DNA of 64,000 nt from Roseovarius sp. GTDB lineage: Bacteria; Pseudomonadota; Alphaproteobacteria; Rhodobacterales; Rhodobacteraceae. This document shows, one piece after another, positions 26,588 through 34,541 of this stretch. Numbering within the stretch: the first letter of the stretch is position 1; each line of letters starts with the position of its first letter. The stretch spans positions 186,001 to 250,000 of the forward strand of contig NZ_JALUXE010000034.1 of assembly GCF_027019125.1 (NCBI RefSeq), in the 5' to 3' direction. The notes beneath the pieces are model-generated. The model ran no database searches. It worked only from the letters and a program-made list of their open reading frames with translations, and was not told where the DNA came from. Both the position numbers and the translations under genes were made by a program.

Positions 26588-27670
26588 TGTGCCGGAATCC
26601 TTATCGCCCCGATCGGTTGGCAGCTGCCAACCTTGGATCCCTTTGGTCGCCTGCCGGATCCCCCACATCATGGCTTGGAAGGAGCTGGTATCCGCCCGGA
26701 AGGGGATATTCACATACATCCCGCCATCCTCCTGCTGGGTGACCTCTACGCCTCGGTCTGCGAGCATTTCGAGCCAGATATCGGCTATCGTCTCGAACTC
26801 CGCCAGACTTTCCCACTGCCCATAGCGCTCCCAGAGAACGCGATGGACGTCACGCAGCCGCTGGAAGAAAGGGGAGAACCAGTGCCCCTCGATGGCTTCT
26901 GATATCTCTGGCAGGTCCACTTCGGCGTCTTGGTTGAGCCCGTCGGCGGTGCCCAGCACGTAGGAGGCATACTTCACGAGGTTGCCGATGTTGCGCTGAG
27001 CTTCGATCAGGAGCGCATCGTAGTCAGAATCGTGTCGGCACTTCAGTATTGCCTCCCGCACGTTCGGTCCGGCTGCGCCGAGAATGTTCAGGAGGACTTC
27101 CTGATAGTTCTCGGATGGGTTTTTGCCGAAGCCAGCCGAGATCCGACAGGCTGCATATTCGTCCCAGGAGGCCTCGATCACCTCGAGCCGGAGGCTTTCG
27201 TACCAAGTGGCAGGACGATAACGAAGGATCACCTCGGGGAACTGGCGATCTTTGATGGCGTTGATTTCGACATGCGCGCATTCGTGGGCGATGATGTGAA
27301 CCGCCTCTTGGCAGGCCTCGCTGTCTGGCTCCTCCATGAGGCCCTCCAAAAAGACCGCATTGAACAGGATGTGCGATTTCAGGGCACCATCACGAAGAAC
27401 CGCCGGGGTCATCGCAATGCCGATGCCCCACTCCTTGCTGGCCGACAGTTCAGAGGACGTCTCGACTCCGCGATCCAGTTCTCTCAGGGCTTCGCCATAG
27501 TCGTAGGCCAGGGTCACGCCATCCAGGGTTTCGAGATCCATATGCTGACCGAAGAAATTGATCAGCCCGAGGACGTTCGATCCGATGGCGCGAGCGTCTT
27601 CCTCGCGGGCGTAGTTCCTGGCTGAGGCCGAGAGGTTGGTCGGCGTGCTTGTCTTTGGTTCTTCCGACAC
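26582..27670 (-). CDS. Putative zinc metallopeptidase-like protein of unknown family
   Basis: About 362 residues from the GTG at 27670, which has AAGGAAG 6 nt upstream. A longer frame to 27727 would overlap the ParA remnant. VHIIAHECAHVEI (about 125-137) contains an HExxH zinc-binding motif, and WDEYAACRISAG further on supplies an acidic residue that could be the third ligand. The rest is soluble and helical, with no signal peptide. I do not recognise the family; abortive-infection or anti-phage proteases and ImmA-like peptidases carry similar HExAH motifs, and it lies in a defence region. Its 3' end contains a parS-like palindrome at 26616-26631. Confidence 0.65.
   Translation of the reverse strand: MSEEPKTSTPTNLSASARNYAREEDARAIGSNVLGLINFFGQHMDLETLDGVTLAYDYGEALRELDRGVETSSELSASKEWGIGIAMTPAVLRDGALKSHILFNAVFLEGLMEEPDSEACQEAVHIIAHECAHVEINAIKDRQFPEVILRYRPATWYESLRLEVIEASWDEYAACRISAGFGKNPSENYQEVLLNILGAAGPNVREAILKCRHDSDYDALLIEAQRNIGNLVKYASYVLGTADGLNQDAEVDLPEISEAIEGHWFSPFFQRLRDVHRVLWERYGQWESLAEFETIADIWLEMLADRGVEVTQQEDGGMYVNIPFRADTSSFQAMMWGIRQATKGIQGWQLPTDRGDKDSGTS
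26616..26631. promoter_or_regulatory. parS-like palindrome 1
   Basis: GTTGGCAGCTGCCAAC, a perfect 16-bp palindrome that fits the repABC-plasmid parS pattern GTTNNCNGCNGNNAAC. It lies inside the 3' end of the metallopeptidase gene, near a ParA remnant. Identical to the site at 31281. Confidence 0.55.
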
Positions 27671-27689
27671 TTGTTCTTCCTTGCTCTGC

Positions 27690-28070
27690 CTACAAATCGA
27701 AGGTGTGGTCTCCTCGTGGTGCCGCACGTTGCGGTCTCAGCCTGCTCCGCACCTCCCGAAACAGCGCCTTGATCTCGCCGACGGCCTTCGAACTCGGTGA
27801 TCGCCTGGCCGGAGATCAGCGCCTGTATAAATGCCTTGCGCTGGCCGAGTCGGGCCTTGGCCACCGGCACGTCCGGGTAAAGGTCTTGCAGCACCGCCGC
27901 GGTGTCGTCCCCCTCGGGCCCGACCGCGGCCACTTGGCTCAGGACGAAGATCCCCGGCCGCCCGGTCTGCTTCATGATCTCGACCGTGCCCGCGGTCGCG
28001 TTGATGTCGAAGGGCCCCGGCCGAATGGGAATGACCACCAGGTCCGCCGCGCGGATTCCTCTGGTGCCTA
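27690..28070 (-). pseudogene. ParA-family partition ATPase remnant (frameshifted, N-terminus lost)
   Basis: The minus strand encodes ADLVVIPIRPGPFDINATAG, then TVEIMKQTGRPGIFVLSQVAA and PVAKARLGQRKAFIQALISGQAITEFE, the C-terminal half of a plasmid ParA ATPase. After ITEFE the frame shifts near 27787; the other frame continues AVGEIKALFREVRSRLRPQ and stops at 27690. The Walker A half is missing. It is therefore a decayed gene, and together with the parS-like palindromes it suggests that this stretch came from a plasmid. Confidence 0.75.
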
Positions 28071-28131
28071 AGGCTCACCGGCAGGTGTTCAGGCGATGCT
28101 GTTTTCCCAGAGCGATAAACGAGCAAGGTCG

Positions 28132-29355
28132 TTACTCCTGCAGGTCGATATCTGAGGGGATTCTCCCTCGAGAATTCAAAAAGCCTCGGGCAAAAGCGTC
28201 TTGCTGATCTGACATTGGCAGACCAATGGCGTGGCGAAGCAGAAATCCCCGTTCCGGTATCTGGTCATAGATGAGGAATGGAGGATGGACCTTATGCTGC
28301 CAGGTTCTTCCGAACTCGATCGCGCAGGCCGCGGGAGAGGCAGGAAAGACAGACAGATCTGCATCCATCCCGTGCTGATCCTTGATGGCGTCGAACGTCT
28401 TTCCGACGAGCTCCCGAAAACGGGAGAGATCATCCTTGTTGCGAAGCTCAGACGCGCCCAGCCTGCTGCTCCGGATCTCCCAGATTGAAACCGGTTCCTC
28501 AGGCAGCGCCTGGATGACACGATCATCTGCAATTGCGGCCGTGACGGAGATTTTCAGCGCCACTTTCTTCGGGCCGGGAGCCCCAGCTGTGCAAGTGAAC
28601 TCGAGAGGTTCACGATCGTTCGGCCAGGCCCAGCCCGGCGTCGGCTCCCTGTGTCTGCCGTAGACGGAAACGGGAGACAGATCTGGAAGCAGTCGGCCAA
28701 GCTCCATGAGGACGGGCATGGGCGCGAAGCCGAACACCGCGAGATGTTCAAGCTCACCGTCTGCGAACCTTCCGTCGATCTCTCGCTTGATCTTCTTGCG
28801 AAGCGCATCGATGACGACGGGGTAGTATTCGGGATCGCTGTCCTTCTGCGCGATGTCCCGGATTTTGACGTCGATGGGACGCCGGTCTGCAGGGGTGAAA
28901 TCTGGCCTCATGGCCTCGATGCAGTCGCGGAGCGGAACGGCTGTTTCGTTGTCGCCGACCGCAGCGGCGATCCGAAGGATATGGGCGGGCGTTGCATTCG
29001 GGTTTGCGAGTAGACGCTCGATCCGCTCCTCGTTGGCACGCTTCATCTCGCGCAAGACGTCCACGGTATAGCGGTCGATCTTGGCGGGATCGTCGATCTC
29101 GCGGTGATGCGGATCGCACATCAACATCAGGTTCTCGGGATCATCCGCGAGCTGGTGCGAGAGGACCGGATGGCCGCGCTCGCCGCCCGGGTCAGAGGCG
29201 ATGATATGAGCCAGGTAGGCATGGTTCTTCGCCAGGTCGCCCGTCACGAGATCGCCGTCGAGGCGTTTGCCACAGCCGTGATACTGGCATCGGCCGGCAG
29301 CGCGACCCCAGACGAGAATTCTTGTCTTTTGCGATGGACTACGCCCTCGTGCCAT
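28132..29355 (-). CDS. cap5: CBASS effector Cap5 (HNH endonuclease with SAVED domain)
   Basis: 407 residues from the ATG at 29355 (MARGRSPSQK). The N-terminal HNH nuclease has C-x4-C (CQYHGC, residues 23-28), AHI at 49-51, ENLMLMCDPHHREID at 74-88 and a following basic helix. The remaining 280 residues form a SAVED-type ligand-sensing domain (GFAPMPVLMELGRLL, PGPKKVALKISVTA, PFLIYDQIP, HAIGLPM). In this family a cyclic nucleotide made by the partner cyclase activates non-specific DNA cutting and cell death. The start overlaps the end of the E2-like gene by 17 nt, and it is last in the operon. Identity to Cap5 is by architecture. Confidence 0.88.
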   Translation of the reverse strand: MARGRSPSQKTRILVWGRAAGRCQYHGCGKRLDGDLVTGDLAKNHAYLAHIIASDPGGERGHPVLSHQLADDPENLMLMCDPHHREIDDPAKIDRYTVDVLREMKRANEERIERLLANPNATPAHILRIAAAVGDNETAVPLRDCIEAMRPDFTPADRRPIDVKIRDIAQKDSDPEYYPVVIDALRKKIKREIDGRFADGELEHLAVFGFAPMPVLMELGRLLPDLSPVSVYGRHREPTPGWAWPNDREPLEFTCTAGAPGPKKVALKISVTAAIADDRVIQALPEEPVSIWEIRSSRLGASELRNKDDLSRFRELVGKTFDAIKDQHGMDADLSVFPASPAACAIEFGRTWQHKVHPPFLIYDQIPERGFLLRHAIGLPMSDQQDAFARGFLNSRGRIPSDIDLQE

Positions 29356-29839
29356 CCGGAGCCTCCTGCCTCTGCCTGAGTATCTCGCCCACGGAGATCG
29401 GGCCCGGCGCGTTCGAGCCGCGCCAGACGCCGTCGAGATGCCAGATTTCATAGAAATGGAGCCACTCGGACGCCCATGGGACGATCCGGTCGGCGATGAG
29501 CATCGTGCTGTCCCATTCCCCGGCATCGGGATCGAACAGGCAGAGCGCCGAGTCTTCCGGAGTCTGATGATCGTAGTTCAGGTGCGGCAGATCGATGAAA
29601 TCGGTCCCCGGCCGGGGCTCGATTGGCGGGTCCAGGACGTGGACCAGGGGAACGGCTGTCGGGTTCTGCCACTCCCAGATGACGGCGACCTCATATTTCA
29701 TCTGGAAACCCCGGAGAGGTCCAATCCACGCGATGGCCCGACCTTTTTCCAGCATCCGCGGCCGGAGGTCAGGCCAACGATGCCGCATGCGGTTGAGCTG
29801 GACCTGAGCGGAGCGCGGCTTCCTGGGCTTCGCCTTCAT
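29339..29839 (-). CDS. CBASS E2-like (Cap2-short) protein
   Basis: 166 residues from the ATG at 29839 (MKAKPRKPRS), which overlaps the cyclase stop by 4 nt. The fold markers are YEVAVIWEWQNPTAVPLVHVLDPPIEPR and the block DSALCLFDPDAGEWDSTMLIADRIVPWASEWLHFYEIWHLDGVWRG in its usual order. Cys100 in ALCLF is the likely E2 thioester residue. There is no E1 domain and no separate JAB protease gene, so the system is the short type II form, in which an E2-only protein acts on the C-terminus of the cyclase. It lies between cyclase and effector genes as in known short systems. Function by architecture and context. Confidence 0.8.
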   Translation of the reverse strand: MKAKPRKPRSAQVQLNRMRHRWPDLRPRMLEKGRAIAWIGPLRGFQMKYEVAVIWEWQNPTAVPLVHVLDPPIEPRPGTDFIDLPHLNYDHQTPEDSALCLFDPDAGEWDSTMLIADRIVPWASEWLHFYEIWHLDGVWRGSNAPGPISVGEILRQRQEAPDGTRA

Positions 29840-31077
29840 TTTCCGCGGAAACCGGGATGGAAGTGGTGGGCGGGTGCCCTCGAGACCTTGGCCACCTGTT
29901 TCGGCGCGGGCGAGACGAGACCGGGATTGGCCACGAACCCCTTGTTGTGCTCGTAATGTGCGGCGCCGGCGGTCGAGGAAAGACCGTCGATATAGGCCCG
30001 AACCGCCTTCTCGCTGACCCGTTCGCCGAACAGGTCGTTGAAGATCTTGCGCGTATCCGACAGGGTAGAGGACCGGGCGCGAGCCAGTTCTGCTACAAGA
30101 TGGCGTAGATCCATCCGGAAAAGTTTCATCTCCCGATCGTGCTTCGGCCACCGGTCGTTGAAGTTTTCTTCCCAGAGCGCTGGATTGCGCTCCTCGGGAC
30201 GGCGGCCGCTATCCAGCGCGACTGCCATGCGCCTGTCGAGTTCTGCGGCGTAGCTCTCGAGTTGCGCGCAGATCCCGAAAGGGGAGAGGGGGACCTCGGC
30301 GGCGATCTTGGACAGATAAACGGACACCGGGCGCTTCTCGTCCCGGTTGGCATAGCGCAGGTTGAGGTATCGCTTCATGAGCTTGAGGGCGATGACCTGC
30401 GGCGCGTCCCGGATCGGATCGATCGGCTCGGGGAGCGCGTCTATGTCCGCATCGGCCATGATGGTGCCAGGCACCAGGCGATCCTTCATCTGCAGCTTCG
30501 AGCGGACGTCACGCACATGATCCTGGAAGCTCCGGCTCGGCATCGTGATGCGTGTCCTGAAGTCTTCAGCAAAGCCGTAGGGGTTCACGCGGAACCGCTC
30601 ATCACGTCCTTCGTCGGGGCTGTGATAAATCTCGCCGACACGCTCGTCCCGAGGATCACGGTCCGGATCCATCGGCGTGACGTCCAAATGCATGAAGGCG
30701 AACTGGAGCTGGATGCAGCGTGTGCATCGCTCGATCTTCTTCACGTCGGGAAAGCCCTCGAAGGCGGCGTGGAGCTCGTCGAGCACTTGTCGCGGCGTCC
30801 AGCCAATCGGGGTGCGGAATTCCAGGATGGCGTCCAGATCGAACCTGTCGTCGTCCGCGCCATGAACGATGGTGGCACCAATGGCGCGGGAGCCCTGAGG
30901 ATAGACGAGGGCGGTCTCCATGTATCGGCGGATCGGACTGGTCGGCCGCTGGAGGTGCTCCGGGATCAGGTTGTATCGTTTCGATGCAACCTGGTTGTCT
31001 CGCGGGCTCAGTTCCATCTCGAGAACAGTGCCGAGCAGCAGGGCATCGAGTTGCGGTGCGGTATCGTCGAGCGGCAT
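29836..31077 (-). CDS. CBASS CD-NTase (cyclic-oligonucleotide synthase)
   Basis: 413 residues from the ATG at 31077 (MPLDDTAP), which has GGAGGAGG just upstream; an upstream ATG at 31125 would begin close to the promoter. The nucleotidyltransferase signature is YPQGSRAIGATI (59-70), followed by DDDRFDLDAILEF with Asp80 and Asp82, and the third metal ligand in FMHLDVTPMD. The C-terminus is basic and Gly-rich, ending HPGFRGK, a possible target of the E2-like protein. The clade and product are not decidable from sequence alone; Cap5 partners often use cyclic di- or trinucleotides. It is first gene of the operon, driven by the promoter at 31147-31175. Confidence 0.88.
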   Translation of the reverse strand: MPLDDTAPQLDALLLGTVLEMELSPRDNQVASKRYNLIPEHLQRPTSPIRRYMETALVYPQGSRAIGATIVHGADDDRFDLDAILEFRTPIGWTPRQVLDELHAAFEGFPDVKKIERCTRCIQLQFAFMHLDVTPMDPDRDPRDERVGEIYHSPDEGRDERFRVNPYGFAEDFRTRITMPSRSFQDHVRDVRSKLQMKDRLVPGTIMADADIDALPEPIDPIRDAPQVIALKLMKRYLNLRYANRDEKRPVSVYLSKIAAEVPLSPFGICAQLESYAAELDRRMAVALDSGRRPEERNPALWEENFNDRWPKHDREMKLFRMDLRHLVAELARARSSTLSDTRKIFNDLFGERVSEKAVRAYIDGLSSTAGAAHYEHNKGFVANPGLVSPAPKQVAKVSRAPAHHFHPGFRGK

Positions 31078-31146
31078 CGAAAAGGCCTCCTCCGGTGTGG
31101 TGCCCGTCCGATTGCCTCCCTTCAACCTTCCGCGCCAATCGCCACA

Positions 31147-31175
31147 ATATATGCCATAACCCGATTTATTTCAAC
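31147..31175 (-). promoter_or_regulatory. Sigma70-type promoter of the CBASS operon
   Basis: On the minus strand TTGAAA (31175-31170) is followed after 17 nt by TATATT (31152-31147). Spacing and match are close to consensus, unusually good for this GC-rich genome. Transcription would start near 31140 and give a 60-nt leader before the chosen ATG, supporting that start. Confidence 0.7.
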
Positions 31176-31280
31176 GCTATAGGGCGTATTTTGTTCTTGG
31201 TTTACCCCTGTTGTGCAGTCGCAGGGTTTCGTCCATCAGGCGTAGCTCCCGGCGGGACCTCAAAGGGGAAAGAGCATACC

Positions 31281-31296
31281 GTTGGCAGCTGCCAAC
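31281..31296. promoter_or_regulatory. parS-like palindrome 2
   Basis: GTTGGCAGCTGCCAAC, identical to the site at 26616-26631. It lies in the 424-bp gap between the CBASS promoter and the next plus-strand gene; the rest of that gap holds no recognised gene. Confidence 0.6.
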
Positions 31297-31501
31297 GCGC
31301 CGGGGGAAAATCAGAGAGCGAAAGATGCAGGCGATGGCTTGTCGCGGGATGCCGCTGTGCCTATATCAATGGCACGGCTCTGGTGATCCGTTCCGCCCAC
31401 AGTGGAGAAGCATGCGTGCGTACTGCAGAATGAACGACCTTCGACGCATTGCCGTCGGCTCAGTGGGCACCCAATACGGCATCTGTTGAAGGATCACCAC
31501 C

Positions 31502-32380
31502 TTGTCTATCCATTCTCCCGACCAGCACGCCTTCAAGCGTGCAGCCCAGGCACTCTCGAAGCTGCCGGGCGCAAGCTCCCTGAGCGCGTGCCAGACTGCT
31601 CTTGCCCAGGCGAGCGGCCACCGCGATCTGCATCACCTACAAGCCCTCCAGGCCAAGATGCACCACCCGGCGGAGGCGTCTGTCGTCACCCAGGCCGACA
31701 TCGTCTCCCGGATTCACCAGGCCAGCGGTCTTCGGAGCGGCGACATCCTCGACGCCCTGACCCGAACCAGGTTCTTCGGCGGCAGTCCGGACCCGGAAAC
31801 CACACTCGCCGTCCGAGAGGCTCTGTTCGCCGCAGACTATCCGGATCGCGGGCGGCAGGACGTCGGAGCTCCGTGCCGTGTGAAAGCCCCCGGCTATGAC
31901 AATGCGCGCGCCCTGCTTGTCGAGCGCGGCGAGGGGCCGGAAGGACTCACGCGCGTCATGATCGATCATAGCATCATGACCTGCGTCTCCCGGGAGGCCC
32001 CCGCACATCGCGCCGGGCGCCTCTTCGTGCCGCTGCGCTTCTGGATGCCATACGGATTTTGGACCGAGGCGGATGGCACGAAGGTTCTTTTCTCGCGCGA
32101 CTACTGCCCGCTCTGGAAAACCCAGGAGGGGCGGGCGCCCCTGCGGGACGATCCGGATCGCTACGTGAGGTTCGTCAAGCAGGAGTGGTATTTCGATGAG
32201 GGCTCGTTCCGGGGGCCGGTCGACAAGGTCATGTCTCGCGGCCTCGACATCCTGCGAGAGCACCGGGTGGTCTCGCTGCCCCGGCTTGTGGAGTGGTTCC
32301 CCGAGTGTCTCTCGACAGGACGATGGATTTCCGACCTGAAGCGGTGGCCAGGCGACCCTGAAGTGCTCCGCGCGGGGTAA
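31502..32380 (+). CDS. Hypothetical protein, plasmid/accessory type
   Basis: 292 residues from a TTG start at 31502, with GAAGGA about 11 nt upstream; no ATG or GTG fits as well. The N-terminal 60 residues (HAFKRAAQALSKLPGASSLSACQTALAQASGHRDLHHLQAL) are helical and resemble the N-terminal part of plasmid proteins that I cannot name. The C-terminal part is rich in Trp/Phe/Tyr (FVPLRFWMPYGFWTEADG, FVKQEWYFDEGSF). No signal peptide or membrane segment. It is probably followed by a small in-frame gene fragment. Function unknown. Confidence 0.6.
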   Translation: MSIHSPDQHAFKRAAQALSKLPGASSLSACQTALAQASGHRDLHHLQALQAKMHHPAEASVVTQADIVSRIHQASGLRSGDILDALTRTRFFGGSPDPETTLAVREALFAADYPDRGRQDVGAPCRVKAPGYDNARALLVERGEGPEGLTRVMIDHSIMTCVSREAPAHRAGRLFVPLRFWMPYGFWTEADGTKVLFSRDYCPLWKTQEGRAPLRDDPDRYVRFVKQEWYFDEGSFRGPVDKVMSRGLDILREHRVVSLPRLVEWFPECLSTGRWISDLKRWPGDPEVLRAG

Positions 32381-32512
32381 CGACGGAGGGAGGCCGAGAA
32401 GATCGCCTGCCATGGGCTCGGATCAAGCGGAGACAGGCGAACGCTCCATCCACAGAGCAACGCCTACGACATCCTGCACAAGGGAACCCGAGACGACATC
32501 TCGCTATCCCTC

Positions 32513-32644
32513 ATGGACGCGGACACTTGGTTCGATACCGAGGGCGCCGATCGGTATGAGCTTGCTGAGCAGTCGTTCCGTGTGGGTGACGACGAAGTCA
32601 TGACCTTGCTGGTCCTGAAGAGCGAATACATGATGGCGCGATGA
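32513..32644 (+). CDS. Possible small protein or 3' gene fragment
   Basis: 43 residues from the ATG at 32513 (MDADTWFDTEGADRYELAEQ). The same frame is open without a stop back to the TAA at 32380 of the preceding gene, and reads AYDILHKGTRDDISLSLMDA before the ATG. That looks like coding sequence. It could be a genuine small protein, a fragment of a longer one, or the C-terminal part of the preceding protein separated by a stop codon. No clear ribosome site. Confidence 0.3.
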   Translation: MDADTWFDTEGADRYELAEQSFRVGDDEVMTLLVLKSEYMMAR

Positions 32645-32645
32645 A

Positions 32646-32661
32646 GTTGGCAGATGCCAAC
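32646..32661. promoter_or_regulatory. parS-like palindrome 3 (one mismatch)
   Basis: GTTGGCAGATGCCAAC differs from the two other sites by one central base. Three such sites within 6 kb, two of them identical, argue against chance. Confidence 0.5.
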
Positions 32662-32675
32662 CGGCTAACGCAAAA

Positions 32676-32716
32676 GCGGGGAGATGATTGGCTCATCTCC
32701 CCGCTTCCGTATTTCT
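32676..32716 (+). terminator. Terminator-like hairpin, possibly bidirectional
   Basis: Perfect 12-bp stem, gcggggagatga (32676-32687) and tcatctccccgc (32693-32704), 5-nt loop, then ttccgtatttct on the plus strand. On the minus strand the stem is followed by TTTT, so it may also stop transcripts arriving from the phosphoribosyltransferase gene. Confidence 0.65.
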
Positions 32717-32888
32717 CCCGCCGATCCCTGGGAAGAACGATATCCCCGCTTACCGGGAGGCCTCGTTCAAAGGCGCGGCTCGGACCCACTTGACGCACCC
32801 TAAGGCACTCCAAGCTTTATCTTTAGAGACCGCAGGGCGTATGTGCGGTCTATGATAGAGAGATAGGTAGCAAAAAGGCCACTTCAAG

Positions 32889-33761
32889 TCAAGGCTTTCC
32901 ACCTCTGCGCCTCTTACGACGCGCTCCTTTCGACTTCTTGGCAAGTTCCCGATCGAGAGGGCTGAACAAGCTCATCCCGCCGACCACAGAGTGCCCGTTC
33001 TCAACCAGGCACTTGGCACAAGTCGAGAGCGAAGCACCAGTCCCGATGAGGTCGTCGACCAGAAGAAGATCGTGGCCGATGAGGTCCTTGGCTTCCTCAG
33101 CCACCCGCCATGGGTGAAAGTATTGCCTGACGCGCACATCGATCTCCTTCATCTGGAAAGTCTTCCCCGGCGGGGCTGTCGAGAGACGGCCGAGCTGGTT
33201 CTTGAAGGCCTTGAGGTCGCGCCCGGACACTGCATCGCTGTCTTTCAGGGTCTCGGCTTCCTCCAGAACCTCGGCGACGGTTTTCTTGTGGACCAGGGCC
33301 ACAGGGACGTGTTCCACCTCCAGAAAGGCTGCGATCTTGGAGGCCAGGTCGATGCTCACAGAATGCCTGGAAGGGATGGAGACGATGTGGGTGGGTTTCC
33401 ACGGACATGTCCAGGCTCGGAAGATCTCGCCTGCCGTTTCCCACATGAGCTCCTTGCCAGCTTCATCAATGGCATATCCCTTCAGTTCCTTGAGGGCATA
33501 GATCAGGGGGTTGCCATCCGCTTCGGTGGTTGAGAGTCGGCGTCTCCGAAAAAGAGAAAAGACGTGCAGGTCGTCGACAGTCATGACGGTCGGATTCCCG
33601 GACAGGGACATATCCACCCCGTCATTGTGCCGCAGATCGATAGTGACATCGAAGATGGTATCTTCGCCTTCTTCGATCCTCTCGGTAACTACAATTCCCA
33701 CGTAACTATGACTTTCTGTTCCTCTGAGAGTTCTCAGTAGAAGATAGGTCCATCGTTGCAA
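32889..33761 (-). CDS. Phosphoribosyltransferase-domain protein, possible defence gene
   Basis: 290 residues. The C-terminal half is a type I phosphoribosyltransferase fold: the PRPP-binding motif DLLLVDDLIGTGAS lies at 231-244, and THIVSIPSRHSVSIDLASKIA (124-144) resembles the upstream part of that fold. The first 120 residues are an unrecognised N-terminal domain (VVTERIEEGEDTIFDVTIDLRHNDG). A Lys/Arg-rich tail ends the protein. It is not a standard nucleotide-salvage enzyme by length or layout. PRTase-like proteins with extra domains occur in bacterial defence loci, which fits the neighbouring CBASS operon, but the role here is inference. Confidence 0.7.
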   Translation of the reverse strand: MQRWTYLLLRTLRGTESHSYVGIVVTERIEEGEDTIFDVTIDLRHNDGVDMSLSGNPTVMTVDDLHVFSLFRRRRLSTTEADGNPLIYALKELKGYAIDEAGKELMWETAGEIFRAWTCPWKPTHIVSIPSRHSVSIDLASKIAAFLEVEHVPVALVHKKTVAEVLEEAETLKDSDAVSGRDLKAFKNQLGRLSTAPPGKTFQMKEIDVRVRQYFHPWRVAEEAKDLIGHDLLLVDDLIGTGASLSTCAKCLVENGHSVVGGMSLFSPLDRELAKKSKGARRKRRRGGKP

Positions 33762-33785
33762 GTCATCACTGGGTCAGAAGCGTCG

Positions 33786-33900
33786 ATTCAACACTATTAC
33801 TAATACTGTTAAGCGCGCATGCCGCGAAAACTGCGAACAGACCGGGCAGGGGGCCTGTTCAAGCTTTGCGGCTTAACAGTTGTCGGGCATAGTGTTGAAT
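33786..33900. repeat. Nested inverted repeat resembling an integron attC site
   Basis: Outer arms attcaacactat (33786-33797) and atagtgttgaat (33889-33900) are perfectly complementary. Inner arms actgttaagc (33805-33814) and gcttaacagt (33871-33880) are also perfect. The ends ATTCAAC and GTTGAAT fit the RYYYAAC and GTTRRRY core sites of attC elements, and 115 bp is within the usual size range. It begins 17 nt after the stop of the TagO-like gene and ends 24 nt before the next gene's start. No integron integrase is in the window, so it may be a stray cassette site or simply a hairpin. Confidence 0.35.
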
Positions 33901-33917
33901 GAGAGCGAAAGGGATCT

Positions 33918-34541
33918 CTACCAGCCACAGGCCTCGCGCATCGGCGCGATGGCTTCATCCACACCTGAAATGTCGAACGTGGACTGCTTCGGGATGTCGT
34001 TGAAAGGCGTGTATTCCATGATCAGGGTTTCGCCCCCGAGCAGATCCCTGATGAAAGGTGTCGACCTTCCGAACGTCCACAAGCCCAACGCCATGTTGTC
34101 GGTGCGCTCCTCGAAGTTCCAGCTCTTCATGCTGCCACCGTCGACACGGTACCGGACCTTTCCGAAGCCCTGGATATCGGCCATGAAGAAATCGGTTACC
34201 AGGAGTGCCGCCGTCGTGTTGTCCATACAGCGCAGATAGAGGGTCGGCCGGATGCTTTGGTAGCCACATTGCGCCGTTTCCGATGCCCGGATTCCGACAA
34301 AGACATCTTCGCGATCCGTGAGGGCGTTCTTCTCCCGTTCGATAATCCAGGCACCTGTATCGGCGGCGTCGCCCTGATCTTCCGTTGTCTCGACGCCATG
34401 CGCGGCGTCATAGCAGGCGAGGCGTGCGGTATCTTCGGAAAGGGCAGTGCAATCGCCATCGGCCCAGGCAGCGGATCCCATTGCAAGCAGGACAAGGGCG
34501 GAGAACGGTGACCTTTCAATTAAGCAAAACCCGAACCTCAT
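33918..34541 (-). CDS. VasI/TagO-like exported protein (type VI secretion-associated family)
   Basis: 207 residues from the ATG at 34541 (MRFGFCLIERSPFSALVLLAMG), which overlaps the preceding stop by 4 nt. A signal peptide ends near AAWADG. The mature protein has CTALSEDTARLACYDAAHG, then IRPTLYLRCMDNTTAALLVTDFF, then YRVDGGSMKSWNFEERTDNMALGLW and LLGGETLIMEYTPFN. That order is seen in the VasI/TagO family, which includes T6SS-associated proteins but also many orphans on phages and plasmids. No T6SS genes are nearby, so a secretion role is unsupported. Confidence 0.75.
   Translation of the reverse strand: MRFGFCLIERSPFSALVLLAMGSAAWADGDCTALSEDTARLACYDAAHGVETTEDQGDAADTGAWIIEREKNALTDREDVFVGIRASETAQCGYQSIRPTLYLRCMDNTTAALLVTDFFMADIQGFGKVRYRVDGGSMKSWNFEERTDNMALGLWTFGRSTPFIRDLLGGETLIMEYTPFNDIPKQSTFDISGVDEAIAPMREACGW

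Noticed and set aside
27737..28126. 129-codon minus-strand frame over the ParA remnant
   Set aside because: Arg/Gly/Pro-rich out-of-frame read; the ParA-like residues are in the other phase.
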